A stretch of 64,000 nt of DNA from contig CACLFK010000002.1 in NCBI GenBank assembly GCA_902606105.1, forward strand, positions 43,776 through 107,775. Direction: 5' to 3'. A program made the position numbers and the translations under genes. The notes below the pieces were generated by a model. The model saw only the letters and a list, made by a program, of their open reading frames with translations. It was not told the DNA's origin and did no database searches. The DNA is from an uncultured Pelagibacteraceae bacterium. GTDB lineage: Bacteria; Pseudomonadota; Alphaproteobacteria; Pelagibacterales; Pelagibacteraceae. Below, in pieces: positions 35,818 through 44,992 of the stretch. Numbering within the stretch: position 1 is the first letter of the stretch; each line of letters opens with the position of its first letter.

Positions 35818-36477
35818 ATGAATAATTCAGTTGAGAACCTAAATAATATTAAAAATATAATTAAATTAAAACTAAATAATTTAAAAAAAGATAAACCCCC
35901 AAGAATTATTGCAGTATCGAAGACTTTCCGAATAGAAAAAATTTTACCATTAATAGAGTATGGTCATAATGATTTTGGGGAAAATAAAGTACAAGAGACT
36001 CTAGACAAATGGACAGAAATTAAATTAAAAAAAAATAATATTAAGCTTCATTTGATAGGAAAACTTCAGACTAACAAAGTCAAATTTGCTGTAAAAATTT
36101 TTGATTATATTCATTCAGTGGATAGTGAAAAATTAGCAAGAAAAATTGCAGATGAAATAAAAAAAAATCAAAAAAAAATTGACATTTTTATTCAAGTAAA
36201 TATTGGAAGAGAAGATCAAAAATCTGGTATAGATGTAAATCATTTAGATAATTTTTATAATTATTGTAAAGATTTAAATCTTAATGTTATTGGATTAATG
36301 TGTATCCCTCCAATAGATCGAAATTCTGAAGAATACTTTTTAGAAATGCAGTCTTTAAACAAAAGGTTAAAACTAACAGAATTAAGCATGGGTATGTCGT
36401 CTGACTACCTTAAAGCCATAGAATATTCATCTACTTTCGTGAGAATAGGTTCACATATTTTTGGGAAAAGAGGTTAA
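35818..36477 (+). CDS. YggS-family pyridoxal-phosphate homeostasis protein
   Basis: A 219-residue PLP-binding barrel protein of the YggS/PROSC family. The PLP Lys lies in RIIAVSKTF; FGENKVQETLDKW, LHLIGKLQTNKVK, VNIGREDQKSGID, GLMCIPP and the C-terminal ELSMGMSSDYLKAIEYSSTFVRIGSHIFGKR are all family signatures. Members buffer free PLP rather than catalysing a reaction. Its start codon directly abuts that of the divergent ThiE-like gene. The last 4 bp overlap the convergent YkuD gene. Confidence 0.95.
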   Translation: MNNSVENLNNIKNIIKLKLNNLKKDKPPRIIAVSKTFRIEKILPLIEYGHNDFGENKVQETLDKWTEIKLKKNNIKLHLIGKLQTNKVKFAVKIFDYIHSVDSEKLARKIADEIKKNQKKIDIFIQVNIGREDQKSGIDVNHLDNFYNYCKDLNLNVIGLMCIPPIDRNSEEYFLEMQSLNKRLKLTELSMGMSSDYLKAIEYSSTFVRIGSHIFGKRG

Positions 36478-36968
36478 GAAATAAGTATTTTTGTATTGGT
36501 GTTAATCATTTTAAGTAATACTAAAAAATCATTTTTTTTTATAGCAATGCACCCGGCTGTTGGCATATAATTTTTTGTTAGATGTAAAAAAATACAACTA
36601 CCATAAGGAACTTTAGATTTAGGATAGTTGTATTTAATTAATATAAACAGATCGTATTTATGATCTGACCTAAAAAGTTTCTCATGTTTAATCTCATTAT
36701 TTGATTTAATCAACTTGTTATAAAATTTTGGTTTATTCAAATCATCACACCATCCCATATTTTTTTTTATTTTTTTAACTTTAAGTTTTGTAATTGGTTT
36801 TGCTAGCCGATCTGATCGATAATACAATCTACCCAATTTAAATATACCTTTAGGTGTCTTTTTATCACCCTCTTTTTTTTTTGATGAAATACCATTTTTA
36901 CCAATGCTACATTTAAACTTAAAGTCTTTTATTTGAAGAGTTTGTTTATTTTTTAGTAAAATTATCAT
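36474..36968 (-). CDS. L,D-transpeptidase (YkuD) domain protein
   Basis: A 164-residue protein with the catalytic YkuD motif near the C terminus, FLHLTKNYMPTAGCIAIKKNDF, with His and Cys in the HxnGCxA arrangement. The N terminus also fits: GKNGISSKKKEGDKKTPKGIFKLG. The family cross-links peptidoglycan or attaches lipoproteins, but this short alphaproteobacterial version shows no signal peptide, so export is unclear. The track start at 36992 would run 12 bp into the divergent gene; I use the ATG at 36968, giving MIILLKNKQTLQIKDF. Confidence 0.85.
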   Translation of the reverse strand: MIILLKNKQTLQIKDFKFKCSIGKNGISSKKKEGDKKTPKGIFKLGRLYYRSDRLAKPITKLKVKKIKKNMGWCDDLNKPKFYNKLIKSNNEIKHEKLFRSDHKYDLFILIKYNYPKSKVPYGSCIFLHLTKNYMPTAGCIAIKKNDFLVLLKMINTNTKILIS

Positions 36969-36980
36969 AATCTTATTTTC

Positions 36981-37553
36981 ATGATTAAACAAAATTTAGC
37001 AATCTATTCAATTCCAATATTACATGAAATATTAAAAGAATTAGAGAATGACCTTAATTTTAACATAACTTATATTTCTGATAAAAAAAAACTAGAAAAT
37101 AAAATTTTTTCAAATTTTCTAGTAATTACTGAAAAAAAAAACTCAAAATTCAAAAATCATTTACAAATTATTTTTCCTATGAAAATTTCTAAATTAATAG
37201 AAAAAATAAATATTCAATTTATTAAATCTAAAAGTAAGGAGAACTCGAGAATTAGTATTGGGAAATATACGTTAAATGTAAACTCCAGAGAGCTAATGAT
37301 GAATTCAAACTCTCTTAACTTAACTGAGAAAGAAGTTAACTTAATTTTATGTTTACAAAATTCAGTTAAACCTATTAATATTAAAAATCTCCAACTTAAA
37401 GTGTGGGGTTATAGAAATTCTTTGGAAACTCATACTGTGGAAACTCATGTTCATAGATTAAGGAAAAAAATTTTATCTACCTTTAATTTTAATGATTTTA
37501 TTAAAAGTGACAAAGACGGATATTATTTGAATAAATTATCTAAGAATGTCTAA
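36981..37553 (+). CDS. OmpR/PhoB-type winged-helix protein with degenerate receiver
   Basis: A 190-residue protein. The C-terminal half (~95-186) is a clear OmpR/PhoB DNA-binding domain: LNLTEKEVNLILCL is helix 1, and LQLKVWGYRNSLETHTVETHVHRLRKKI is the recognition region. The N-terminal half is short and lacks the acidic pocket, phospho-Asp and switch residues of a receiver, so classic phosphorylation is unlikely. No histidine kinase gene is nearby. It may act as a phosphorylation-independent regulator. It overlaps the convergent oxygenase gene by 18 bp. Confidence 0.8.
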   Translation: MIKQNLAIYSIPILHEILKELENDLNFNITYISDKKKLENKIFSNFLVITEKKNSKFKNHLQIIFPMKISKLIEKINIQFIKSKSKENSRISIGKYTLNVNSRELMMNSNSLNLTEKEVNLILCLQNSVKPINIKNLQLKVWGYRNSLETHTVETHVHRLRKKILSTFNFNDFIKSDKDGYYLNKLSKNV

Positions 37554-38144
37554 ATTAAAACTTACTATCACTCTATCTTCATTAGATCTATTTTCTTCAA
37601 CTGAATGTGGAAGATATGCAGGAAAAATAATTAAATCTCCCTCTTTTATTTCAATACTCGCAGTGTTAGAGTTTAATTCAGTGCTTTGAATTGATTTTGG
37701 ATAAATATTTCTTGATATAATATTTGGATTAGAAGCTTTAAACTTACCACAGTTTTGGGGTGCTTTAACATAATATGCAGCACTGAGATAGTTGTTAGAA
37801 TGAGTATGCTCGATATTAAAATTTCCTTTTTTATTAATAATCGACCAAATTGAGGTACATTTAATTTTAGAAGTATCAAAAACCCAACCATAATTTTTAA
37901 AAACATCTTTAATATGATCATTGATGTGATTTAAAAATCTGTTAGGAATATTATCTTTATCTGTTAGATCGAAAGATTTTGAATGCCATCCATTAATATT
38001 TGACTTTTTAACACCCATATTATCTTTTTCATAAATTCCATATATGTATTTTAAAAATTCACTGTTTATTTTCTCATAATTTTCAACTTGATATTTAAAA
38101 ACTGGTTGTGGAAAGAGTTTAAGAATCTGAGTTTTTGAAGACAT
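37536..38144 (-). CDS. Putative 2-oxoglutarate/Fe(II) oxygenase
   Basis: A 202-residue protein of the putative 2OG-Fe(II) oxygenase type found in marine bacteria and phages. Candidate iron ligands are in FNIEHTHSNNYLSAAYYV and in IIFPAYLPHSVEENRSNEDRVIVSFNL, where the His and the downstream Arg would bind metal and 2-oxoglutarate. DLIIFPAYLPH is a typical double-stranded beta-helix strand. The substrate is unknown. It lies 11 bp after the PfkB kinase gene and may be cotranscribed with it. Confidence 0.75.
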   Translation of the reverse strand: MSSKTQILKLFPQPVFKYQVENYEKINSEFLKYIYGIYEKDNMGVKKSNINGWHSKSFDLTDKDNIPNRFLNHINDHIKDVFKNYGWVFDTSKIKCTSIWSIINKKGNFNIEHTHSNNYLSAAYYVKAPQNCGKFKASNPNIISRNIYPKSIQSTELNSNTASIEIKEGDLIIFPAYLPHSVEENRSNEDRVIVSFNLDILR

Positions 38145-38155
38145 ATAAAATTTTT

Positions 38156-39091
38156 TTAGTTATTTTTTATTCTTGCACCCATTTGTTGAATTATTTTTGA
38201 TGACAAATTAGTTCCATAATCTAATGATTGCTCTAAAGATAAATTATTTATAATTCCATGTAAATATCCAGATGCAAATAAATCTCCAGCACCAGTTAAA
38301 TCAACTAGATTTAAATTATTTTTGGCTTCACATTTAAAAACTTTATTATCTTTGACTGCAATTGCACCTTCCGCTCCTCTAGTAATTATCACATTCTTAT
38401 TAATTTCTTTTGAGAAGTTTATTGCATCTTTAATGGATGAGCCGTCTATTAATGATAAAATTTCCTGTTCGTTAGCAAATACTATGTCTAATCTATTTTT
38501 AACAAGCTCCAGAAATTCTTTTTTATGCCTTTCAACACAAAATAAATCTGATAATGACATGGCTACCTTATTTGAATAATTAATGGCCTTTACAAATGCA
38601 TTTTTAGCATCGACCTCATCCCACAAATAGCCCTCCAAAAAAGTTATTTCACTTTGTTTTACCATTTCTTCATTTACATCTTTTTCACTAATTTTACCTG
38701 CAATTCCAAGGAAAGTGCACATTGTTCTTTCTGAGTCAGGTGTAATTAATATTAAACATGTTCCTGTTGGAGTAATTTCTTTTTTTTTTGTATACATATA
38801 ATTTACTTTTTCTTTTCTTAATCCATGCTCATATTTTTCTCCCAAATCATCTTTGTTAACTTTTCCAATAAACCCAACTTCATTACCTAATTGAGACAAA
38901 CCGACTATAGAGTTTGCGACAGAACCACCCGAGATAGTTTCTTGAATAACAAGTTTCTGAATTAAGTTTCTAAACTCTTTTTCATCTAAAAGTTTCATTG
39001 TACTTTTTACTAGATTATTTTTTAATAAAAACTTATCATCTACTTTACAAAGAACGTCCACTATGGCATTACCTATTCCTAAAATTTTCAT
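38156..39091 (-). CDS. PfkB-family carbohydrate kinase, adenosine-kinase-like
   Basis: A 311-residue ribokinase-family sugar kinase. GNAIVDVLCKVDD starts the protein, GGSVANSIVGLSQLGNEVGFIGKV is the first PfkB signature, and DLTGAGDLFASGYLHGI is the second, with the catalytic Asp and anion hole. The alphaproteobacterial orthologue group is commonly annotated as adenosine kinase, but substrate specificity cannot be read directly. It sits 2 bp after nth. Confidence 0.88.
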   Translation of the reverse strand: MKILGIGNAIVDVLCKVDDKFLLKNNLVKSTMKLLDEKEFRNLIQKLVIQETISGGSVANSIVGLSQLGNEVGFIGKVNKDDLGEKYEHGLRKEKVNYMYTKKKEITPTGTCLILITPDSERTMCTFLGIAGKISEKDVNEEMVKQSEITFLEGYLWDEVDAKNAFVKAINYSNKVAMSLSDLFCVERHKKEFLELVKNRLDIVFANEQEILSLIDGSSIKDAINFSKEINKNVIITRGAEGAIAVKDNKVFKCEAKNNLNLVDLTGAGDLFASGYLHGIINNLSLEQSLDYGTNLSSKIIQQMGARIKNN

Positions 39092-39093
39092 TA

Positions 39094-39747
39094 CTAAGCT
39101 TTTTTTGTTAATATGGCCGATTTTCTTTTAGGATAGCAAGTGGTGCATATTTTACAAGTTAATCCATAACATTCTCTTGCCTTACAATATTCTCTCCCAT
39201 AAAAAATTATCTGCAGATGAAGTTTTGACCAGGTTTTTTTAGGAAAAATCCTCTTTAAATCATTTTCTGTTTGAACCACATTTTTTCCATTTGTAAGACC
39301 CCATCTTTGTGCAAGTCTGTGTATATGAGTATCTACAGCAAATGCTGGATATCCAAAGCCTTGAGACATCACAACACTAGCTGTTTTGTGACCTACCCCC
39401 GGAAGTTTTTCTAGCTCCTCAAAGGTTTTTGGAACTTTTCCGTTATGTTTTTCTAAAATCTGTTTAGACATTAAATAAATACTTTTTGCTTTAATTCTAA
39501 AAATTCCAATACTTTTTATTAATTTTTCAATTTTTCTTCTTCCCAATTTTACAAAGTGTTCAGGTTTATTATATTTGGGATATATATCTTTTGTTACATT
39601 GTTCACATTAACATCTGTACACTGCGCCGATAAAAGAACTGATACCAAAAGTGTAAAAGTATTTTTATGTTTTAAAGGGACAGGGGCTTTAGGATAAATT
39701 TTATTTAAAATTTTTATTATTTTTTTTGCTTTTTCTTTTTCATTCAT
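39094..39747 (-). CDS. nth: Endonuclease III (DNA glycosylase/AP lyase)
   Basis: Removes oxidised pyrimidines and cleaves abasic sites. The helix-hairpin-helix with the catalytic Lys is LEKLPGVGHKTASVVM, and the catalytic Asp is in AVDTHIHRLAQRW. The C-terminal cluster loop reads CKARECYGLTCKICTTC: five Cys at positions 1, 6, 11, 14 and 17, whereas the usual spacing C-x6-C-x2-C-x5-C expects 1, 8, 11 and 17. The second canonical position is Gly, so cluster binding may use another Cys. It has 217 residues and overlaps dapB by 1 bp. Confidence 0.95.
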   Translation of the reverse strand: MNEKEKAKKIIKILNKIYPKAPVPLKHKNTFTLLVSVLLSAQCTDVNVNNVTKDIYPKYNKPEHFVKLGRRKIEKLIKSIGIFRIKAKSIYLMSKQILEKHNGKVPKTFEELEKLPGVGHKTASVVMSQGFGYPAFAVDTHIHRLAQRWGLTNGKNVVQTENDLKRIFPKKTWSKLHLQIIFYGREYCKARECYGLTCKICTTCYPKRKSAILTKKA

Positions 39748-40523
39748 TATGAAAAATTAAGCAAATCCCTCATTGAATACAAACCTGGTTTTTTTTTCAT
39801 AAGCCATTTTGCAGCCGTCAAGGCTCCATCAGAGTATAGTGCTCTATCAAAAGCCTCATGGTTTAAAGTAATAATCTCTTTACCATTTGAAAATTTAACT
39901 TCATGTTCACCTATAATTTCACCTTTTCTTAACGAGCTAAAATTAATTTTATTTCCATAAGGAAATGATTTTTTATTTAAATACTTTTTACCCATGAAGC
40001 TATAAAGATCTTTACCTTTACCGTCTGCAATTCCTTTACCTAACATCAATGCTGTTCCTGAAGGATAATCTTTTTTATGTCTGTGATGCACTTCAAATAT
40101 TTTACTTAAATAATCTTCATTTAGAGATTTTGATGCTATTTCAGTTAAATACATCAATAAATTAACACCTAAGCTCATATTACCAGCTTTCAAAATTGAT
40201 ATTTTTTTTGAGTATTTTTTTATTTGGCTTTCTTGAGATTTGCTAAATCCAGTTGTTCCAATCACAACTTTTTTTTTTAGTTTTGATGCTATTCTAAGTA
40301 TCTCAAGTGTACAATTAGGAATTGTAAAATCTATTATTATGTCTGTTTTTTTAAATGCAGTTTCTGTATTAAATTCTGGTTTAATTCCGTTTATTTTTTT
40401 ATTTATGGATCTATTTTCTGTAAGAACTTTTAAATTAAAGTTTTTGTTTTTTTTTGATGATTTAACGAGTTGTTGTCCCATTCTCCCCATACATCCTGTA
40501 ATACCTAAATTAATTTTTTTCAT
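39747..40523 (-). CDS. dapB: 4-hydroxy-tetrahydrodipicolinate reductase
   Basis: NAD(P)H-dependent reductase of the diaminopimelate/lysine pathway. The nucleotide motif is NLGITGCMGRMGQQLVKS, IIDFTIPNCTLEIL and VIGTTGFSKSQ follow, and the catalytic signature is EVHHRHKKDYPSGTALMLG. ALYSDGALTAAKWLMKKKPGLYSMRDLLNF ends the 258 residues as expected. It follows dnaJ after 36 bp and leads into nth. Confidence 0.97.
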   Translation of the reverse strand: MKKINLGITGCMGRMGQQLVKSSKKNKNFNLKVLTENRSINKKINGIKPEFNTETAFKKTDIIIDFTIPNCTLEILRIASKLKKKVVIGTTGFSKSQESQIKKYSKKISILKAGNMSLGVNLLMYLTEIASKSLNEDYLSKIFEVHHRHKKDYPSGTALMLGKGIADGKGKDLYSFMGKKYLNKKSFPYGNKINFSSLRKGEIIGEHEVKFSNGKEIITLNHEAFDRALYSDGALTAAKWLMKKKPGLYSMRDLLNFS

Positions 40524-40559
40524 GATTAAAATACTAACTCTTTTTAATTAATTAGTCTT

Positions 40560-41687
40560 TTAATTTTTCCAGAAATCCTTTGCTTTTTGAAAGAATTTTT
40601 TAATACTAGGATTTGATTTTTCGTTTTCAATCTGCTTGAATTGTTCTAACAATTCTTTTTGCTTTTTATTTAAATAAACAGGCACTTCTGTCTTAACCTG
40701 AACATACAAATCTCCATAATCACCTCTTCTCATAAAAGGCATTCCTTTGCCCTTTAATCTAAATTGTTTACCATTTTGAGTCCCATCAGGTATTTTTATT
40801 TTCGCTTTGCCACCATCTATAGTTGGAATTTCAATTGTTGTTCCAAGTGCAGCGTCAGCAAGTGATATAGGGAACTCAAAAAATAAGTTTTCATCCGATC
40901 TTTTAAATAAGTTGTGGGAATTGACATTAACAAATAAATACAAGTCACCAGCTGATCCTCCTCTACTTCCTGCTTCACCTTTGCCAGCTAATCTAATTCT
41001 TGTACCATCATCAACACCTCTTGGAATTGTTACAGCAATCTTTTTCGAGGCTTGTGTTTTTCCTTGACCATTACACTCACCACAAGGGTTTGTAATTTCT
41101 TCTCCATTACCATTACATTGAGGGCACGTTTGTTGGACTGTAAAAAAACCTTGATTAGACCTTATTCTTCCATTACCTCCACAATATGAGCATGTATCTG
41201 GTGAAGATCCCGGTCTTGAACCATTTCCTTTACATGTTCCACATTTTTCAGTTGTTGAAAATTTAATATCTTGTTTTTTACCATGATAGGCTTCCTCAAG
41301 AGAAATTGACAAATCATACCTTAAGTCTGATCCTCTATTATTAGTTCTCCTACTCCTTGATCCTCCACCTCCACCAAAATCTCCAAAAAAGTCTTCAAAA
41401 ATATCCGAAAAATCTGCACTACTAAATCCTCCAAACCCACCACCAGATCTTCCACCTCCATTTTCAAAAGCAGCATGACCAAAGTTATCATAATTTTGTT
41501 TTTTTTCTTTGTCTGAAAGTATTCCGTAAGCCTCACTAGCTTCTTTAAATTTATCTTCAGCTTTAGTGTCGCCTGGATTTTTATCTGGATGATATTTAAC
41601 TGCTAATTTTCTGTAGGCTGATTTTAGATCTTCGGGACTTGCGTTCTTACTAACGCCCAGGACATCATAATAGTCTCTTTTAGCCAT
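40560..41687 (-). CDS. dnaJ: Chaperone DnaJ
   Basis: Hsp40 co-chaperone of DnaK. The J domain (1-70) has YHPDKNPGD; a Gly/Phe-rich region follows (~75-115). The zinc domain carries four CxxCxGxG repeats: [24 protein letters not shown] and CGECNGQG. The C-terminal substrate-binding domain includes [13 protein letters not shown] and [20 protein letters not shown]. At 375 residues it is a complete type I DnaJ. It lies 28 bp after dnaK. Confidence 0.98.
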   Translation of the reverse strand: MAKRDYYDVLGVSKNASPEDLKSAYRKLAVKYHPDKNPGDTKAEDKFKEASEAYGILSDKEKKQNYDNFGHAAFENGGGRSGGGFGGFSSADFSDIFEDFFGDFGGGGGSRSRRTNNRGSDLRYDLSISLEEAYHGKKQDIKFSTTEKCGTCKGNGSRPGSSPDTCSYCGGNGRIRSNQGFFTVQQTCPQCNGNGEEITNPCGECNGQGKTQASKKIAVTIPRGVDDGTRIRLAGKGEAGSRGGSAGDLYLFVNVNSHNLFKRSDENLFFEFPISLADAALGTTIEIPTIDGGKAKIKIPDGTQNGKQFRLKGKGMPFMRRGDYGDLYVQVKTEVPVYLNKKQKELLEQFKQIENEKSNPSIKKFFQKAKDFWKN

Positions 41688-41715
41688 TTAATTACCCCAG
41701 ACATTTAATGTCAGT

Positions 41716-43641
41716 TTATGCGCTTTTTTCTTTATTCTCGTCTTTTACTTCTTCGAAATCAGCATCAACAACATTTTCGTCTTTTTTACCAGCATCATCA
41801 TTACCATCATCTTTACCAGACTCTGGTTTAGCACTCTGTTGTGATTTATAGATTGCTTCTCCAAGTTTCATAGAAGCTTGAACTAAAGCTTCAGTTTTTT
41901 TCTTGATATCTTCAATATCCTCACCTTTTAAAGCTTCCTTCACAGCTGATGACGCATCTTCAATTGCTTTCTTTTCTGCATCGGAAACCTTTGTTCCATG
42001 CTCTTTTAGGTTTTTTTCAGTAGAGTGGATTAAAGTATCTGCTTGATTTCTAACATCAACCGATTCTCTTTTTTTCTTGTCAGCGTCTTTGTTAGCTTCA
42101 GCGTCTTTAACCATTTTTTCAATCTCTTCATCACTTAACCCACCTGATGCTTGAATTTGAATTTTTTGCTCTTTACCTGTTCCTTTGTCTTTTGCAGAAA
42201 CATTTACAATACCATTTGCATCAATATCAAAAGTTACTTCAATTTGAGGAACGCCCCTAGGTGCAGGAGCAATACCAACTAATTCAAAATTACCTAGAGC
42301 TTTGTTGTCACTAGCCATCTCTCTTTCACCTTGTAGTACTCTTATAGACACAGCTGGCTGATTATCTTCAGCAGTTGAAAATACTTGGCTTTTTTTGGTA
42401 GGAATAGTTGTGTTTTTATCAATTAGTTTTGTTGAAACACCACCAAGTGTTTCAATACCAAGTGATAAAGGAGTAACATCCAATAAAAGCACATCTTTAA
42501 CATCACCTTGTAATACACCTGCTTGAATTGCAGCACCCATAGCAACTACTTCATCTGGGTTAACACTTTTATTTGGGTCTTTTCCAAAAAAGTTTTTAAC
42601 TTCTTCTAGAACTTTAGGCATTCTAGTCATACCACCAACCATTACTACCTCGTCAATTTCACTAGCATTAACACCTGCATCCTTTAAGGCCGTTTTACAT
42701 GGTGGAATTGTTTTAGAAATTAAATCTTCCACTAACGCTTCAAGTTTAGCTCTAGTCATTTTTAAATTAATATGTTTTGGACCTGTTTTATCTGCAGTAA
42801 TAAATGGCAAATTAATATCTGTTTGTTCTGCTGATGATAATTCAATCTTTGCTTTTTCTGCAGCTTCCTTTAGTCTTTGTAAGGCAAGTTTGTCTGATTT
42901 AAGATCAATTCCATTGTCTTTTTTAAATTCAGAAATTAAATAATCAACAACTGCATTATCAAAATCTTCTCCACCTAAAAAGGTATCACCGTTAGTAGAT
43001 TTAACTTCAAAGACACCGTCACCTAATTCTAAAATAGAAACATCAAATGTTCCTCCACCTAAATCGTAAACAGCAATTTTTTTATTTTGTTTTTTGTCTA
43101 AACCATAAGCAAGAGATGCAGCAGTTGGTTCATTTATAATTCTTAAAACTTCTAATCCAGCAATTTTTCCTGCATCTTTAGTTGCTTGTCTTTGCGCATC
43201 ATTAAAATAAGCTGGGACAGTTATTACAGCTTTGGTTACAGCTTGGCCAAGATATTTTTCCGCAGTTTCCTTCATTTTTTGTAAAATAAAGGCAGATATT
43301 TGAGAAGGTGAATACTTTTCTCCTCTAGCTTCAATCCAAGCATCACCTTTTTCCGAATTTACTATTTTAAAAGGGGCTGCTTCCACATCTTTTTTAACAG
43401 TTGGGTCTTCAAAGTTTCTTCCAATTAGTCTTTTGACTGCAAAGATAGTATTTTCTGGATTTGTTACAGCTTGTCTCTTAGCTGGTTGACCAATTAATTT
43501 TTCTTTCTCATCAGTAAAAGCTACAACTGAAGGAGTTGTTCTTGCACCTTCAGCATTTTCTAATACCTTCGCTTGTGTACCCTCCATTATTGCAACGCAT
43601 GAATTTGTTGTACCTAAATCTATTCCAATAATTTTACTCAT
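41716..43641 (-). CDS. dnaK: Chaperone DnaK (Hsp70)
   Basis: ATP-driven Hsp70. The nucleotide-binding domain has [34 protein letters not shown] and [15 protein letters not shown]; the linker [16 protein letters not shown] precedes the substrate-binding domain, and an acidic C-terminal tail ends [16 protein letters not shown]. It has 641 residues. It lies between grpE and dnaJ on the same strand. An RpoH-type promoter in the 61-bp grpE-dnaK gap suggests separate heat-shock control. Confidence 0.99.
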   Translation of the reverse strand: MSKIIGIDLGTTNSCVAIMEGTQAKVLENAEGARTTPSVVAFTDEKEKLIGQPAKRQAVTNPENTIFAVKRLIGRNFEDPTVKKDVEAAPFKIVNSEKGDAWIEARGEKYSPSQISAFILQKMKETAEKYLGQAVTKAVITVPAYFNDAQRQATKDAGKIAGLEVLRIINEPTAASLAYGLDKKQNKKIAVYDLGGGTFDVSILELGDGVFEVKSTNGDTFLGGEDFDNAVVDYLISEFKKDNGIDLKSDKLALQRLKEAAEKAKIELSSAEQTDINLPFITADKTGPKHINLKMTRAKLEALVEDLISKTIPPCKTALKDAGVNASEIDEVVMVGGMTRMPKVLEEVKNFFGKDPNKSVNPDEVVAMGAAIQAGVLQGDVKDVLLLDVTPLSLGIETLGGVSTKLIDKNTTIPTKKSQVFSTAEDNQPAVSIRVLQGEREMASDNKALGNFELVGIAPAPRGVPQIEVTFDIDANGIVNVSAKDKGTGKEQKIQIQASGGLSDEEIEKMVKDAEANKDADKKKRESVDVRNQADTLIHSTEKNLKEHGTKVSDAEKKAIEDASSAVKEALKGEDIEDIKKKTEALVQASMKLGEAIYKSQQSAKPESGKDDGNDDAGKKDENVVDADFEEVKDENKEKSA

Positions 43642-43662
43642 AATTTTTATATCCTATTCGTC

Positions 43663-43690
43663 ATATAAGGTTTAAATTCTGATCTACAAG
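43663..43690 (-). promoter_or_regulatory. RpoH (sigma-32)-type promoter of dnaK
   Basis: On the minus strand: CTTG, 17-nt spacer, CTTATAT. This fits the alphaproteobacterial heat-shock consensus CTTG-N16-18-CYTATNTNNG except for the final G. The predicted leader is about 15 nt and contains AGGA before the ATG. No CIRCE element was seen. Confidence 0.7.
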
Positions 43691-43702
43691 TTGATCTTAG
43701 AA

Positions 43703-44353
43703 TTATTTATCCTCTTTATTTTCTTTATTTTCCTCAGTTTTTTCCTCTTTTTTTAAAATTTTTTTAGACACACCAACTAATGAAGGTCTAAGTAACCTGT
43801 CTTTAATAGTAAATCCTTTTTGAATTTCCTGAATAATTGTTCCAGGTTCTTTTGCGTCATCCTCTATTTCCATCATTGCCTGATGAAAGTTGGGGTCTAA
43901 TTTTTTATTTAAACTTTCTATTGGCTTAATATTGTTTTTCTCAAAAATTGAAATAGTATCCTTCTGAATAATATCTAAATGTTCTAGAGATTTTTTAAGA
44001 GCTTCGGTATCTTTTAATTTCTCATCAGTTTCTAAAATCTGTTTTGATCTTTCTAAGTTATCAATTAAATTTAATGCTTCTTTAGCAAAACTATAACCCC
44101 CATACTCAAATGCTTCCTCTTTTTCTTTTTCAAATCTTCTTCTTTGATTTTCCATCTCAGCAAAAGTTCTTACTATTTTGTCCTCAAGCTCAATAATTTT
44201 TTCTTCTGGAGTAGGCTCTTTAATTTCTTCCTTAGCCTCTTGAGCTGTTTCTTGTTTATTTTCAATATTTAAATTTTCCTCAGGTTTAGCTGTTTCTTTT
44301 TCTGGCTCCTGATGATTTTGAGCAGCAGTATTTTGGTTTTCTTCTTTTTCCAT
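43703..44353 (-). CDS. grpE: Nucleotide exchange factor GrpE
   Basis: Releases ADP from DnaK. A Glu/Lys/Gln-rich disordered N terminus (~1-55) is followed by the long coiled coil (ENQRRRFEKEKEEAFEYGGYSFAKEALNLIDNLERSK) and the C-terminal beta wing with NFHQAMMEIEDDAKEPGTIIQEIQKGFTIKDRLLRPSLVGVSK. The 216 residues are typical. It is divergent from rdgB. I do not see hrcA next to it, in line with RpoH rather than HrcA control. Confidence 0.97.
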   Translation of the reverse strand: MEKEENQNTAAQNHQEPEKETAKPEENLNIENKQETAQEAKEEIKEPTPEEKIIELEDKIVRTFAEMENQRRRFEKEKEEAFEYGGYSFAKEALNLIDNLERSKQILETDEKLKDTEALKKSLEHLDIIQKDTISIFEKNNIKPIESLNKKLDPNFHQAMMEIEDDAKEPGTIIQEIQKGFTIKDRLLRPSLVGVSKKILKKEEKTEENKENKEDK

Positions 44354-44389
44354 TAAGCCTTATATGGTAAGGATTTTGATAATTTCTAG

Positions 44390-44992
44390 ATGCCTACACA
44401 AAAAATAAACAAATTACTTATTGGAACAAACAACATTGGTAAACTACGTGAAATCAAGAGTTTACTGCCAAAAAACATTGAAATTCACTCCACATCTGAA
44501 TTTAATCTTAAGAGCCCAATAGAAAGTGGAAAAACATTTAAAGAAAACTCTCGAATAAAATCTCAATATTTTTCAAAAAAAACAGGCCTTATTTGTTTAG
44601 CAGATGACTCTGGTTTAGAAATAGACCTTTTAGAAAAAAATCCTGGCATTTACTCAGCAAGATGGGGCGGAAGGCACGGAGATTTTAATAAGGCTATTAA
44701 AAGAGTACATAAGGAGTTAAGTAAAAAAGACAAAAATTGGAAAAATAAAAAAATTAGAGCAAGATTTGTATGTGCTTTATCTATATCGTATTTAGACAAA
44801 AAAATTGCCTGTGTTCAAAGTAAAATTGAGGGTTCTATTTCAGTTGAACCCAAGGGGACAAATGGATTTGGCTATGATCCCATCTTTATTCCTAAAGGTA
44901 AAAGACAAACATTTGGAGAAATGGAGCCTGCAAAAAAATATAAAATGGATCATAGATATTTCGCTTTTAAAAAACTTAGAAAATTTTTGTGA
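44390..44992 (+). CDS. rdgB: Non-canonical purine NTP pyrophosphatase (RdgB/HAM1)
   Basis: Hydrolyses dITP, XTP and ITP so that deaminated purines are not incorporated. LLIGTNNIGKLREIKSLL is the nucleotide-binding start, CLADDSGLEIDLLEKNPGIYSARWGG contains the metal/catalytic Asp pair, and GTNGFGYDPIFIPKG is the base-recognition motif. Its 200 residues are complete. The last 17 bp overlap the convergent LpoA-like gene. Confidence 0.97.
   Translation: MPTQKINKLLIGTNNIGKLREIKSLLPKNIEIHSTSEFNLKSPIESGKTFKENSRIKSQYFSKKTGLICLADDSGLEIDLLEKNPGIYSARWGGRHGDFNKAIKRVHKELSKKDKNWKNKKIRARFVCALSISYLDKKIACVQSKIEGSISVEPKGTNGFGYDPIFIPKGKRQTFGEMEPAKKYKMDHRYFAFKKLRKFL

Noticed and set aside
44359-44373. CCTTA-tatgg-TAAGG inverted repeat between grpE and rdgB
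   Set aside because: Arms of only 5 bp; too short to separate from chance in this composition.
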